A DNA stretch of 64,000 nucleotides from the NCBI RefSeq assembly GCF_002176815.1, contig NZ_CP021648.1, positions 1,178,001 to 1,242,000 of the forward strand, given 5' to 3'. The stretch comes from Acidovorax sp. T1 (GTDB lineage: Bacteria; Pseudomonadota; Gammaproteobacteria; Burkholderiales; Burkholderiaceae_C). The position numbers were made by a program, and so were the translations under genes. Below the pieces are notes generated by a model. It saw nothing but the letters and a program-made list of their open reading frames with translations. It had not been told where the DNA came from and ran no database searches. Each line of letters starts with the position of its first letter. Position 1 is the stretch's first letter. This document shows, in pieces, positions 16,036 to 25,288 of this stretch.

Positions 16036-18678
16036 CTACCAGTCTTCCTTCACCGCCAGTACCGCATCCTGCCCCGCTGCCGCCCGGCCCGCCAGCCAGG
16101 CGGTGAGGGTGCCCGAGGCCACCACGGCGGCGCACAGTGCCAGCAGGCGGGCGGCGGGCACGCGCAGCTCCATGGTCCAGTGAAAGCTCTGCGGATTGAC
16201 CACATGCACCAGCACCCAGGCCACGGCCAGGCCCAGCAGCACGCCCACCGCCGCGCCCACGCCGGTCCATGCCGCGCCTTCGCCGGCCACCACGGCCAGG
16301 ATCTGCCGGCGGGTCAGGCCCAGGTGCGCCAGCAGGCCGAACTCTTTGCGCCGCGCCAGCACCTGCGCGCTGAAGCTGGCTGCCACGCCGAACAGGCCGA
16401 TGCCAATGGCCACGGCCTGCAGCCAGTAGGTGACGGCAAAACTGCGGTCGAAGATGCGCAATGAGCGCTCGCGGATGGCGCCGGACGACACAAACTCCAG
16501 CCCGGCTGCGCCCGCACCTGTTGCTGTATCGGTTGCCGCACCGGGCTCGGCCAGCGCACGAATCGCCTGCTGCAGCTGCGCCAGATCGGCGCCATCGCGC
16601 GGCCACAGCGCCAGGTCGCTGGCGCGTGTGTCGCCCGTCAGGCGCAGGTAGTCGGCGCGGTCCATCGCCACGGCGCCCGACTGGCGCACATAGTCGCGCC
16701 ATACGCCCGCTATAAAAAATATAGCTGGTTGCGCTTGTCCTTCCTGCGCTAGCGGGCTAAAAGACTTTGAAAGCGCAGGCCAGTCCATGCCGGGCTGCAG
16801 GCCATACAGGTCCACCACCGCTTCGCTGATGTAGATGCCCGTGCGGCCTGCGGGCACCGGCAGCGCCGCGCCCACCAGGGGCAGCGCGCGGGCCGGGTCG
16901 CTGGCCAGCGGGCGGCTCAGCAGCGTGAGGGCGGGGCGCTTGGCATCGAGCTGCAGCGGGCTGGCGCGCAGGGGCTGCACGCGGGCCACAGCGGGCAGTT
17001 GCGCCACGGCCTCGTCGAACCCGGGCGGCAACAGGGCCGCCTCGCCCCCGGCCGCGCTCAGGGCCGAGCGCACATACAGCGGGGACGGCAGCACCGTATC
17101 CAGCCACTCGGTGACCGAGCCGCGAAAGCTGGCCACCATTACTGTCAGCGCCACGGCCAGGCTCAGGCTGGCCACCACGCCGCCTACGGCAATGGCGGCC
17201 GTGCCGCGCATGCGGCGCGCGCGCTCCAGGGGCAGCACCAGCAGCAGGCGGCCGGCCACCAGCGGGTGCAGGCGCTGCAGCAGCCAGGCCATGCCCCAGG
17301 GCAGCAGGGCAATGCCACCCACCAGCAGCAGGCCAATGGCGAAGTAGGCAGCCAATGCAATGCCAAAAATGGGTGGAGCGCTTGCCAGTAAAGCGCCAGC
17401 AGCTATCAAAATAATACCGACCGTGGCACCCGGGCCCCGGCCGGCCGCGGCACCCAGGCCCTTGAGCGTTTGCGCTGGCGGCAGATGGCGGGCCGACTGG
17501 GCCGGCCACCAGCCGCCCACCAGCGCGGCGGCCACGCCCAGCGCGCAATAGAGCAGCGCTGCCGGGGCGCTCCATTGCAGCGCTGGCTGCACGCCGGCAA
17601 AGTAGCCACCGCCCAGGTCGCCCCCCAGCAGTTGCAACGCCGTGGCCGCCAGCGCCGTGCCCAGCGCAATGCCGGCGGCGCTGCCGACCAGACCCAGCAG
17701 GGCCGACTCGGTCAGCACCAGTGCCAGGCGCTGGCGTGGCGTGGCGCCCAGCACCGCCAGCAAAGCAAACTGGGGCGCGCGCTGCGCCACGCTGAGGGCC
17801 AGCACCGAAAACACCAGAAATGCCCCCGTGAACAGCGCCACCAGCGCCAGCACCGTGAGGTTGACGCGGTAGGCGCGCGACAGGTTGCCGATGCGCTGCA
17901 CCGCATCGCCGGGCTCGGCCAGCATGGCGTTGGCGGGCCAGCCAGGCAGTGATTGCAGCGCTTGCCGGAACACGGCACGGTCGGTGCCCGGTTGCAACTG
18001 CAGATCGATGCGACTGAGTTGGCCCGCCTTGCCCCACAGGTCTTGCGCTGCGCCGATGTCCATCACGGCCAGGGGGGCGCCGCCCGCGGCCACGGTGCCG
18101 GCCACGCGCACCATGTGCGAAGTCGATGTCGAACTTTGCAGGCCAGTGTGCAGCAACAGCGTTGCCGCGCCACTGCCATCACTCGCCAGGCCCAGGGCCT
18201 GCAAGGCCGCCGCGTTGAGAAACACCGTAGCCGGCGCCAGCATGGCCAGCCGCTCGCTGGATGCAAAAGCGCGTGGCATGAGCGCGGGCGCCACGGCCGG
18301 CAGCAGCAGCGCATCCGCGCCCACCACCCGCAGCACCACGCGGACTGGTGCAGCGCCTGGTGATGTGGTCGTTGGAGCAGCCACCTGGGCCAGCGTGGAA
18401 AGCTCCAGCCACGGGCTGGCGCGCAGCACCTGCGCGTGGTTGGCCAGGTGCCCGTACAGCGCTTCGGGCAGCGGGCCCTGCATGGCGCGCAGCTCCAGAT
18501 CGGGCTGGCCGTTGACCGCGCGCACGGCCTGCGAAAACTCGTCCAGGGCCGAGCTGTTGATCACCTGCACGGCAAACGCCAGCGCAACGCCCAGCATCAC
18601 GGCGGCCACCGCCGCGGCGCTGCGCCAGGGGTGGTGGCGCAGCTCCTGCCAGGAGAAGGTGCGAAGCAGAGCAAGCAT
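16036..18678 (-). CDS. FtsX-type ABC transporter permease (fused, AttF/AttG-like)
   Basis: An 880-residue permease with two FtsX-type domains: one helix near the N-terminus (SAAAVAAVMLGVALAFAVQV), a large periplasmic domain, helices in the middle (LTVLALVALFTGAFLVFSVLAL) and a second cluster at the C-terminus. Such permeases work with a LolD-like ATPase in lipoprotein or lipid extraction rather than import. The partners are probably the lipocalin-like gene downstream and the ATPase at 19300-19953, with hsp20 lying in between. ATG 18678 matches the family start (MLALLRTFSWQELRHHPWR). Two copies of the dispersed repeat (16710-16771 and 17358-17412) are read through in frame. Confidence 0.87.
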   Translation of the reverse strand: MLALLRTFSWQELRHHPWRSAAAVAAVMLGVALAFAVQVINSSALDEFSQAVRAVNGQPDLELRAMQGPLPEALYGHLANHAQVLRASPWLELSTLAQVAAPTTTSPGAAPVRVVLRVVGADALLLPAVAPALMPRAFASSERLAMLAPATVFLNAAALQALGLASDGSGAATLLLHTGLQSSTSTSHMVRVAGTVAAGGAPLAVMDIGAAQDLWGKAGQLSRIDLQLQPGTDRAVFRQALQSLPGWPANAMLAEPGDAVQRIGNLSRAYRVNLTVLALVALFTGAFLVFSVLALSVAQRAPQFALLAVLGATPRQRLALVLTESALLGLVGSAAGIALGTALAATALQLLGGDLGGGYFAGVQPALQWSAPAALLYCALGVAAALVGGWWPAQSARHLPPAQTLKGLGAAAGRGPGATVGIILIAAGALLASAPPIFGIALAAYFAIGLLLVGGIALLPWGMAWLLQRLHPLVAGRLLLVLPLERARRMRGTAAIAVGGVVASLSLAVALTVMVASFRGSVTEWLDTVLPSPLYVRSALSAAGGEAALLPPGFDEAVAQLPAVARVQPLRASPLQLDAKRPALTLLSRPLASDPARALPLVGAALPVPAGRTGIYISEAVVDLYGLQPGMDWPALSKSFSPLAQEGQAQPAIFFIAGVWRDYVRQSGAVAMDRADYLRLTGDTRASDLALWPRDGADLAQLQQAIRALAEPGAATDTATGAGAAGLEFVSSGAIRERSLRIFDRSFAVTYWLQAVAIGIGLFGVAASFSAQVLARRKEFGLLAHLGLTRRQILAVVAGEGAAWTGVGAAVGVLLGLAVAWVLVHVVNPQSFHWTMELRVPAARLLALCAAVVASGTLTAWLAGRAAAGQDAVLAVKEDW
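16710..16771 (+). repeat. Dispersed repeat, copy 1 (inside permease gene)
   Basis: Contains ATAGCTGGTTGCGCTT, then TGCGCTAGCGGGCTAAAAG and ACTTTGAAA, matching the consensus at 53985-54048. It codes, on the minus strand, for a stretch around SKSFSPLAQEGQAQPAIFF. Confidence 0.65.
17358..17412 (-). repeat. Dispersed repeat, copy 2 (inside permease gene)
   Basis: On the minus strand reads TTTTGATAGCTGCTGGCGCTT, a short spacer, then CAAGCGCT and ATTTTTG. In frame within the permease. Confidence 0.65.
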
Positions 18679-18749
18679 GGCCCGATTGTGGGGGGGGCGG
18701 CGCCCGCAGGCTCGGCGGTTGATGCAGATCAACCGCCGCCACCACTGCC

Positions 18750-18777
18750 CTTGAAATGGGACGGGGCTGTTCGTATC
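18750..18777 (+). promoter_or_regulatory. Possible heat-shock (sigma-32-type) promoter of hsp20
   Basis: CTTGAAA at 18750-18756 matches the sigma-32 -35 element and lies about 90 bases before the hsp20 start; the candidate -10 (GTTCGTATC, about 18769-18777) is a poor match, so this is tentative. Confidence 0.3.
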
Positions 18778-18843
18778 TTGATGATGGGGCCAGCGCTTCC
18801 TTGCCGGCCCGGTTGTCCAACCCTCACGTTCAGGAGCTTCACC

Positions 18844-19272
18844 ATGAATTCTCTGGTTACCCGTGGCAGTTTGTTCGATGACTTCTTCAAGGACATCGCC
18901 CCCGGTTTTTATGTGCGCCCACTGCATGGCGAAGGCGTTCCATCGCCCGCGCAGATCAAGGTGGACGTGAAGGAAACCGATGGCGGCTACACCGTGCATG
19001 CCGAGGTGCCGGGCGTGCCCAAGGAAGACATCCAGGTCTCGATCGAAGGCAATGTGGTCAGCCTGCGCGCCGAGGTGCGCCAGCATGACCAGAAGACCGA
19101 GGGCGAGAAGGTGCTGCGCTCCGAGCGCTATTTTGGCTCGGTGGCGCGCAGCTTCCAGTTGCCCGTCGATGTGGACGCCGCCCAGGCCAAGGCCAAATAC
19201 GACAACGGCGTGCTGACGCTCACGCTGCCCAAGAAGCAGGGCGGCAGCGCGCAGCGGCTCAGCATTGAATAG
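18844..19272 (+). CDS. Small heat-shock protein, Hsp20 / alpha-crystallin family
   Basis: A 142-residue ATP-independent holdase that binds unfolding proteins. The alpha-crystallin domain spans about residues 38-142, with VDVKETDGGYTVHAEVPGV, the EKVLRSERYFGSVARSFQLP strand pair and the terminal YDNGVLTLTLPKK motif. CAGGAG at 18831-18836 supports ATG 18844. It is transcribed opposite to its neighbours, diverging from the permease gene and converging with the ABC ATPase gene. Confidence 0.93.
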   Translation: MNSLVTRGSLFDDFFKDIAPGFYVRPLHGEGVPSPAQIKVDVKETDGGYTVHAEVPGVPKEDIQVSIEGNVVSLRAEVRQHDQKTEGEKVLRSERYFGSVARSFQLPVDVDAAQAKAKYDNGVLTLTLPKKQGGSAQRLSIE

Positions 19273-19299
19273 CTGACTGTGGCCGGCCCGGCCGCGTGC

Positions 19300-19953
19300 T
19301 CAGCCGGCGATGCCCTCGGCCGTGAGCCGCAACCGCCGGTCGGCGCGCGCGGCGGCGGCGTCGGAGTGCGTGACCAGCACCAGCGAGGCGCCGTGCTCGC
19401 GCGTTTGCGCCAGCAACAGGTCCAGCACGCGCGCGGCCGTGCCGGGGTCGAGGTTGCCGGTGGGCTCGTCGGCCAGCAGCAGGGCGGGGCGGTGCACCAG
19501 GGCGCGGGCAATGGCCACGCGCTGCAGCTGGCCGCCGCTCAGTTGCTGCGGCAGGCGCTCGCCCAGGTCGGCCAGGCCCACGGCCGCCAGCATGTGCTGC
19601 ACCCGATCGGGCTCGGTGCGGCCCAGCAGCATCAGCGGCAAGGCCACGTTTTGGGCTACATCGAGGTGGGGCAGCACATGGAAGGCCTGGAACACAAACC
19701 CCACATGGGCGCGCCGCCACAGGGCGCGCTGCGTTTCATTGAGCGGCGCCAGATCGGTGTCGCCGTGCACGATGCGCCCGGCATCCCACCGGTCCAGCCC
19801 CGCCATGCAGTTGAGCAGGGTGGATTTGCCCACGCCCGAGTCGCCCACGATGGCCACGAATTCGCCCGGCTGCACCGTGAACTGCACGTTGGCAAACACC
19901 GGCGTGCCGCCGTAGTGCTTGGCCAGCGCCTCGACGCGCAGCGGGCCGCTCAT
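19300..19953 (-). CDS. ABC transporter ATPase, LolD/AttE-like
   Basis: A 217-residue stand-alone ATPase of the FtsE/LolD/MacB type. Walker [10 protein letters not shown], signature [15 protein letters not shown], Walker [15 protein letters not shown] and H-loop VTHSD are intact. Its ATG (19953) overlaps the miaA stop by four bases, so it is translated at the end of the MFS-miaA unit. The likely partner is the FtsX-type permease 600 bases beyond, across hsp20 (inference from family and context). Confidence 0.9.
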   Translation of the reverse strand: MSGPLRVEALAKHYGGTPVFANVQFTVQPGEFVAIVGDSGVGKSTLLNCMAGLDRWDAGRIVHGDTDLAPLNETQRALWRRAHVGFVFQAFHVLPHLDVAQNVALPLMLLGRTEPDRVQHMLAAVGLADLGERLPQQLSGGQLQRVAIARALVHRPALLLADEPTGNLDPGTAARVLDLLLAQTREHGASLVLVTHSDAAAARADRRLRLTAEGIAG

Positions 19954-20942
19954 GGCGCGGTGCCCTCCAGGCGCTGCAGCACCGCCTGCACCAGGCGCGC
20001 GGTGGCATCGGGCGGGTCGCAGGCAATAGCGTGGCGCTGGGGCATGCTGCGCAGCCAGGTGATCTGGCGCTTGGCCAACTGGCGGGTGGCGGCCATGCCG
20101 CGCTCGCGCAGGCCGGCCAGGTCGAGCGGCGCCCCGGGGCCGGCCGCCGCCTGGGCATCGAGCGCTTCCCAGGCTTGGCGGTAGCCCACGCAGCGCATCG
20201 AGGGCAGATCGGGGTGCAGGTCGCCGCGCGCGCGCAACTGGCGCACTTCGTCTACAAAGCCTTGCGCCAGCATGGCGTCAAAGCGCAGGGCGATGCGCTC
20301 GTGCAGCCAGGCGCGGTCGTCGGGTTCCAAGGAAAAAAGGGCGGTAGCGCTGATGGGGAAAGCGCTGGTTGCTCTCTTTTTTGACGTGTGAAAGTGCGAG
20401 ATGGGCTGGCCGGAGACGTGCCACACCTCCAGCGCGCGCTGGATGCGCTGGCTGTCGGCGGGCGCCAGGCGGGCGGCGGTGGCGGGGTCCACGCGGGCCA
20501 GCTCGGCGTGCATCGCGGGCCAGCCGATCTGCGCGGCCTGGGCTTCCAGACGCTCGCGCACGGCGGGGTCGGCGGGGGGCATGTCGTCGATGCCGTCGAA
20601 CAGTGCCTTGAAATACAGCATGGTGCCGCCCACCAGCAGCGGCAGGGCGCCGCGCGCGCGGATCTCGCCAATGAGCCGCTCGGCATCCTGCACGAACTCG
20701 GCGGCGCTGTAGGCCTGCAGCGGGTCGCGGATGTCGATCAGGTGGTGCGGCACGGCGGCCAGCTCGGCGCGCGTGGGCTTGGCCGTGCCAATGTCCATGC
20801 CCCGGTACACCAGGGCCGAATCCACGCTGATGATCTCGACCGGCAGGCGCGGCGCCAGCACGGCGGCCAATGCCAGGGCGCCGGCTGTCTTGCCCGAGGC
20901 CGTGGGCCCCGCGATGGCGATGGTGGGCAGGGGGGTGTTCAT
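19950..20942 (-). CDS. miaA: tRNA dimethylallyltransferase MiaA
   Basis: Transfers dimethylallyl to A37 of tRNAs reading UNN codons. The 330-residue protein has the P-loop [10 protein letters not shown] at residues 10-19, the [18 protein letters not shown] motif, the [14 protein letters not shown] stretch and the [11 protein letters not shown] motif; [13 protein letters not shown] and [12 protein letters not shown] mark the C-terminal part. ATG 20942 overlaps the upstream MFS stop by four bases. It is one of the genes that in E. coli follows mutL. Confidence 0.95.
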   Translation of the reverse strand: MNTPLPTIAIAGPTASGKTAGALALAAVLAPRLPVEIISVDSALVYRGMDIGTAKPTRAELAAVPHHLIDIRDPLQAYSAAEFVQDAERLIGEIRARGALPLLVGGTMLYFKALFDGIDDMPPADPAVRERLEAQAAQIGWPAMHAELARVDPATAARLAPADSQRIQRALEVWHVSGQPISHFHTSKKRATSAFPISATALFSLEPDDRAWLHERIALRFDAMLAQGFVDEVRQLRARGDLHPDLPSMRCVGYRQAWEALDAQAAAGPGAPLDLAGLRERGMAATRQLAKRQITWLRSMPQRHAIACDPPDATARLVQAVLQRLEGTAP

Positions 20943-22174
20943 GCCTTGGCGGGCCCCCCGAATTTTTGCACCAGCGTCCAGGCGGCGAGGGCGAGGCACA
21001 GGCTCCAGAACCACACGCCCAGGGCGAGTGGCAGCACCGTGCCGTCCATGCGCTGGCCCAGCCATTGGCCCATGCCAAACGCCACCAGCATCATGACAAA
21101 GCCGTTCAGCGCAGCGGCGGTTCCGGCCGCCTGGGGGAACGGGCCCACGGCACCGCTCTGGCCGCAGGGCATGTGGATGCCGTGCGCCATCTGGAACAGC
21201 AGAAAGGGCAGGGCATAGGCCCAGCCGCTTTGCACGCCGGCGAGTGCCGCCACGCCCATCAGCGTGCCGCCCGTGGCGCTCAGCAGGCCGGCCAGCGCCA
21301 TGCTGCGGCGCAGGCCCCAGCGCACCAGCAGCCGCCGGCACAAAAAGGTGCCGGTGATGTACATCGCCGCATTGCCCGACAGCAGCAAGCCATAGGCCGT
21401 GGGGCTCCAGCCCAGCACCTGGATGAAAGTGAACGACGAGGCCGCCAGGTAGGTGAACAGGCCCGCATAGGTGAAGGTGGTGATGGCCGAAAAAGCCAGA
21501 AATGTGGGGTGGCGCAGGATCTGCGCCCAGGTGCGCAGCAGGTGCGCGGGGCGCAGCGCCAGCGGGTTGGGGCGGGCCAGGGTTTCTTCAAAGCGCAGCA
21601 AAATCAGCAGCAGCGCCACACCGCCAAAGCAGCCCAGCGCCGCCATGGTGGCGCGCCAGCCCAGGTGGCCCGCCAGCAGGCCGCCCAGCGGTGGGCTCAG
21701 GCAGGCAATGATGCCCAGGCCCGTGAGGGCGCGCGACATGGCATGCGCTCCTTCCGCCGGGGCATACAGGTCGCGCACCACGGCGCGCGCGCCCATCACG
21801 CCGGCGCCCATGGCGGCGCCCTGCACGGCGCGCCAGAAGATCAGCGCTTCCATCGATTGCGCCAGGGCACAGCCCAGCGCCGCCAGCACATAGGCCACCA
21901 GCCCCGCCAGCAGGATGGGGCGGCGCCCCCAGCGGTCCGACAGCGGCCCCCACACCAGTTGCGAGCAGCCAAACGCCAGCAGCAACGCCGTGAGCGTGAG
22001 CTGCGATTGCGCCATGCTGGCCTGCAGTTGCGCCTTGAGGGTAGGCAGCGCGGGCAGATACAGATCGGTGGTGACCGGCTGCAGGCCCAGCAGCAGCGCC
22101 AGCAGCGCAATGACCAGCCAGGCCGGCATGGCCGCAGCGCCCGTGCGTGCCGGGGCAGTGGAAGCGTCAGACAT
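20939..22174 (-). CDS. MFS transporter, Bcr/CflA drug-efflux type
   Basis: A 411-residue inner-membrane protein with 12 hydrophobic segments. The first loop has [17 protein letters not shown], then the MFS motif [17 protein letters not shown], and the RDLYAP motif after helix 5; these mark the Bcr/CflA (DHA1) group, whose members export drugs or peptides. The substrate is not predictable. ATG 22174 is chosen because the family N-terminus begins a few residues before the first helix. It overlaps miaA by four bases, so the two are coupled. Confidence 0.9.
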   Translation of the reverse strand: MSDASTAPARTGAAAMPAWLVIALLALLLGLQPVTTDLYLPALPTLKAQLQASMAQSQLTLTALLLAFGCSQLVWGPLSDRWGRRPILLAGLVAYVLAALGCALAQSMEALIFWRAVQGAAMGAGVMGARAVVRDLYAPAEGAHAMSRALTGLGIIACLSPPLGGLLAGHLGWRATMAALGCFGGVALLLILLRFEETLARPNPLALRPAHLLRTWAQILRHPTFLAFSAITTFTYAGLFTYLAASSFTFIQVLGWSPTAYGLLLSGNAAMYITGTFLCRRLLVRWGLRRSMALAGLLSATGGTLMGVAALAGVQSGWAYALPFLLFQMAHGIHMPCGQSGAVGPFPQAAGTAAALNGFVMMLVAFGMGQWLGQRMDGTVLPLALGVWFWSLCLALAAWTLVQKFGGPAKA

Positions 22175-22248
22175 GCGCGGGAGGGTATCAGATGCCAGGG
22201 CGGGCCAGAGCCTTGCCAGGCCCCGGCGCACACCGCCGGATGGCGTGC

Positions 22249-23382
22249 TCAGGACAGGCGCGACGCCGACTGGAAGGGTGTGGACGTGTCGATGGACAAC
22301 TCCCCCGCGTCCGATGTGTTTACGCCAGCAGCCAGCCGCACCCGCAGCGCCAGGTCGGTGCGCGAATCGGCATTGTGCAGGGCCTCTTCCAGCGAAATCC
22401 GTCCATCCGTGTAGAGCGCATACAGCGCCTGGTCGAAGGTGCACATGCCGATTTCGGTGCTGCGCCCCATGGTCTCCTTGATGCCCGAGAACTCGCCCTT
22501 GGCAATCAGGTCGGAGATGTAGGGCGAGTTGAGCATCACCTCGACCGCGGGCACCAGCTTTTCGTGCAGCCCCGGAATGAGCCGCTGCGACACCACGCCC
22601 GCCAGGTTCAGGCTCAGGTCGATGAGCAGCTGGTGGTGGGCGTCTTCGGGGAAGAAGTTGATGACGCGTTCCATCGCCTGGTTGGCATTGTTGGCGTGCA
22701 GCGTGGACAGGCACAGGTGGCCGGTTTCCGCATAGGCAATGGCCTGCTTCATGGTGTTGCGGTCGCGGATCTCGCCGATCATGATCACGTCGGGCGCCTC
22801 GCGCAGCGCATTCTTGAGCGCCTCTTCGTACGACAGGGTGTCGATGCCGACTTCGCGCTGGTCCACCACCGAACGCTTGTGGGCATGCAGAAACTCCAGC
22901 GGGTCTTCGATGGTGAGAATGTGCCCCGTCACGTTTTCATTGCGGTAGTTGATCATCGAGGCCAGTGTGGTGGACTTGCCCGAACCGGTGGCCCCGGTCA
23001 CCAGCACCAGCCCGCGCTTGCGCAGCACGAGTTTTTCAAGGATCGGCGGCAGGCCCAGCGCGGCCAGCGGCGGAATCTTGTTCTTGATGTAGCGAATCAC
23101 CATGCCGGTTTCGCCACGCTGCACAAACACATTCACCCGAAAGCGCCCCAGGTTTTCGGCCGAGATGGAGAGGTTCATCTCCATCCTGGCCTCGAACTCG
23201 CTGATCTGCTTTTCGTTCATGACCGAATAGGCCAGCTGCTTGACCTGCCCGGGGTGCAGCGCAGGCATTTTCAGCGGATGCGTGACGCCCTCAATCTTGA
23301 GGTTGACGGGCGCACCCACGCTGAAGAACAGGTCGGAACCGCCCTTTTCGACCATGGCGTTCAGAAAGCTGAATATTTCCAC
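22249..23382 (-). CDS. pilU: Type IV pilus retraction ATPase PilU
   Basis: Hexameric ATPase that assists PilT in pilus retraction and twitching. The 377-residue protein has Walker [10 protein letters not shown], the Asp box [10 protein letters not shown], Walker B region [16 protein letters not shown] and the His box [16 protein letters not shown] 23382 gives the PilU-like start ([20 protein letters not shown]); ATG 23436 would add 18 residues. No pilT lies next to it, whereas the two genes usually pair, so it may be a third PilT/PilU paralogue. Confidence 0.83.
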   Translation of the reverse strand: MEIFSFLNAMVEKGGSDLFFSVGAPVNLKIEGVTHPLKMPALHPGQVKQLAYSVMNEKQISEFEARMEMNLSISAENLGRFRVNVFVQRGETGMVIRYIKNKIPPLAALGLPPILEKLVLRKRGLVLVTGATGSGKSTTLASMINYRNENVTGHILTIEDPLEFLHAHKRSVVDQREVGIDTLSYEEALKNALREAPDVIMIGEIRDRNTMKQAIAYAETGHLCLSTLHANNANQAMERVINFFPEDAHHQLLIDLSLNLAGVVSQRLIPGLHEKLVPAVEVMLNSPYISDLIAKGEFSGIKETMGRSTEIGMCTFDQALYALYTDGRISLEEALHNADSRTDLALRVRLAAGVNTSDAGELSIDTSTPFQSASRLS

Positions 23383-23450
23383 TGTGAATCCCGTGACTTG
23401 TGGCAATTTGTATCGAATGGGAGCATAGCCTGCCATCACCCCCGAGCAAT

Positions 23451-23472
23451 AAAAAAGGGGCCGAAGCCCCTT
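23451..23472 (-). terminator. Intrinsic terminator after gdhA
   Basis: Read on the minus strand: AAGGGGC TTCG GCCCCTT followed by T residues. UUCG tetraloop, perfect stem. Lies between gdhA and pilU. Confidence 0.85.
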
Positions 23473-23502
23473 GGGTTGGGTGCGCGAATGCGCGTGGGTG
23501 GC

Positions 23503-24846
23503 TTACACCACGCCCTGTGCCAGCATGGCGTCGGCCACCTTCACAAAGCCGGCGATGTTGGCGCCGTCGATGTAGCTGACCGTGCCGTCGGCGCGCTGCC
23601 CGTATTTCAGGCAGGCGGCATGGATGCCTTGCATGATCTGCAGCAGGCGGGCGTCCACTTCTTCGGCGGGCCAGCACAGGCGGGCCGCGTTCTGGCTCAT
23701 TTCCAGGCCCGAGGTGGCCACGCCACCGGCATTCGATGCCTTGCCGGGTGCGTACAGCACGCCAGCGGCTTCAAACGCCTTGGCCGCTTCGATGGTGGAA
23801 GGCATGTTGGCGCCTTCGGCCACGCACAGCACGCCGTTCTTGATCAGGGTGGCGGCATCTGCGGCGTTGAGCTCGTTTTGCGTGGCGCAGGGCAGGGCCA
23901 CGTCCGCGGGGATATGCCATGGCGTCTTGCCGGCCTGGAACTCTGCGCCCACCAGCTGGGCGTAGTCGTTGACACGGCCATATTTGTGGTTCTTCACTTC
24001 CATCAGGATGGCCAGCTTTTCGGGCGTGAAACCGTCCTTGTCGTACACCGTGCCACTGGAGTCGGACACCGACACCACCTTGGCACCCAGGGACATGGCC
24101 TTTTCCACGGCGTATTGCGCCACGTTGCCCGAACCGGACACCGACACCGTCTTGCCATCAAACGACTGGCCGCGGGTCTTGAGCATCTCTTGCGCAAAGT
24201 ACACCGTGCCGTAGCCGGTGGCCTCAGGGCGGATCAGCGAGCCGCCAAACGACAGGCCCTTGCCCGTGAACACGCAGTCGGCGCGGTTGCTGAGCTTCTT
24301 GTACATGCCGGCCATGTAGCCCACCTCGCGGCCACCCACGCCAATGTCACCGGCTGGCACATCGGTGTCGGCGCCCACATGGCGGAACAGCTCCGACACA
24401 AAGGCCTGGCAAAAGCGCATGACTTCGCCGGGGCTCTTGCCCTTGGGGTCGAAATCGGAGCCGCCCTTGCCGCCGCCCATGGGCAGCGTGGTCAGCGCGT
24501 TCTTGAAGGTCTGTTCGAACCCCAGGAACTTGAGCACCGACAGGTTCACCGAGGGGTGAAAGCGCAGGCCGCCCTTGTAGGGGCCAATGGCCATGCTGTG
24601 CTGGATGCGATAGCCGCGGTTGACTTGCACGGCGCCATGGTCGTCCACCCACGACACGCGGAACATCACCACGCGCTCGGGCTCCACCAGCCGCTCCAGC
24701 AGGCCGTGCTCGGCGTAGCGGGGGTGCTTTTCGATGAAGGGCCACAGGCTTTCCATGACTTCGGTGACAGCCTGCAGAAACTCAGGTTGGCCAGGGTTGC
24801 GCTGTGCGACCTGCGCGAGGAAGCTGTCGACGGACTCGTACTTCAT
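23503..24846 (-). CDS. gdhA: NADP-specific glutamate dehydrogenase
   Basis: Forms glutamate from 2-oxoglutarate and ammonia with NADPH. The 447-residue length and start ([20 protein letters not shown]) match the hexameric E. coli-type enzyme. The active-site lysine lies in [18 protein letters not shown], the catalytic Asp in [16 protein letters not shown], and a nucleotide-binding glycine motif in [15 protein letters not shown]. Single-gene unit: own terminator downstream, about 170 bases of non-coding DNA upstream. Confidence 0.96.
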   Translation of the reverse strand: MKYESVDSFLAQVAQRNPGQPEFLQAVTEVMESLWPFIEKHPRYAEHGLLERLVEPERVVMFRVSWVDDHGAVQVNRGYRIQHSMAIGPYKGGLRFHPSVNLSVLKFLGFEQTFKNALTTLPMGGGKGGSDFDPKGKSPGEVMRFCQAFVSELFRHVGADTDVPAGDIGVGGREVGYMAGMYKKLSNRADCVFTGKGLSFGGSLIRPEATGYGTVYFAQEMLKTRGQSFDGKTVSVSGSGNVAQYAVEKAMSLGAKVVSVSDSSGTVYDKDGFTPEKLAILMEVKNHKYGRVNDYAQLVGAEFQAGKTPWHIPADVALPCATQNELNAADAATLIKNGVLCVAEGANMPSTIEAAKAFEAAGVLYAPGKASNAGGVATSGLEMSQNAARLCWPAEEVDARLLQIMQGIHAACLKYGQRADGTVSYIDGANIAGFVKVADAMLAQGVV

Positions 24847-25020
24847 GGAAAAGAGACTTTCTGTGCAAAAAAACGAAGAATGCGGCGTTGCGGCCCCGAA
24901 TTATGTCAAAAAGACATGTGCTCATGCATAACTGCGCACGATGGTGGGGCATTGTTCATGCGAAATGCCAGTTTTTGGTGCGTGTTGGTGATCTGTTTTG
25001 GTGCGCGTGCATGTTGCGCG

Positions 25021-25221
25021 ATGGCGCCCACCAACGTGGTCAAAGACGCCCACGCCGCCGGCCTGATGGTGCACCCCTACACCTTCCGCAGCGAGGCCAA
25101 GCGCCTGGCATCGGACTTCAAGGGCGACCCCAAGGCCGAATACAAGCTGTTCTACAACCTGGGTGTGGATGGAGTGTTCAGCGATTTCCCGGACAACGCC
25201 AAGGCCGCGCGCGACAACTGA
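25021..25221 (+). pseudogene. C-terminal remnant of glycerophosphodiester phosphodiesterase (glpQ-like)
   Basis: About 66 codons that match only the last part of periplasmic Glp[21 protein letters not shown], then [20 protein letters not shown] and [15 protein letters not shown] to a stop. The catalytic N-terminal two-thirds is missing. ATG 25021 is in frame but there is no good ribosome site. It ends just before a terminator shared with mutL, so the 3' end and its terminator survived while the rest was lost. Confidence 0.8.
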
Positions 25222-25241
25222 GCTGTTTTCGGTGGAAGATC

Positions 25242-25274
25242 AAGAGAAAGGCCCGCATTGCGGGCCTTTCTCTT
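25242..25274. terminator. Bidirectional terminator between glpQ remnant and mutL
   Basis: Perfect 15-bp stem AAGAGAAAGGCCCGC / GCGGGCCTTTCTCTT with a 3-base loop ATT; T-rich on both strands. Confidence 0.85.
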
Positions 25275-25288
25275 TGTGTCGTGGCCGA

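Noticed and set aside
16710..16735. AT-rich TATAAAAAATATA as a promoter inside the permease gene
   Set aside because: It is part of the dispersed repeat, and no -35 or downstream start fits.
20870..25221. Very long plus-strand open frames (514 and over 1000 codons) opposite MFS, pilU and gdhA
   Set aside because: They are antisense to well-supported genes and show the Gly/His/Gln-rich composition of high-GC shadow frames. Only the last part (25021-25221) has real similarity, to glpQ.
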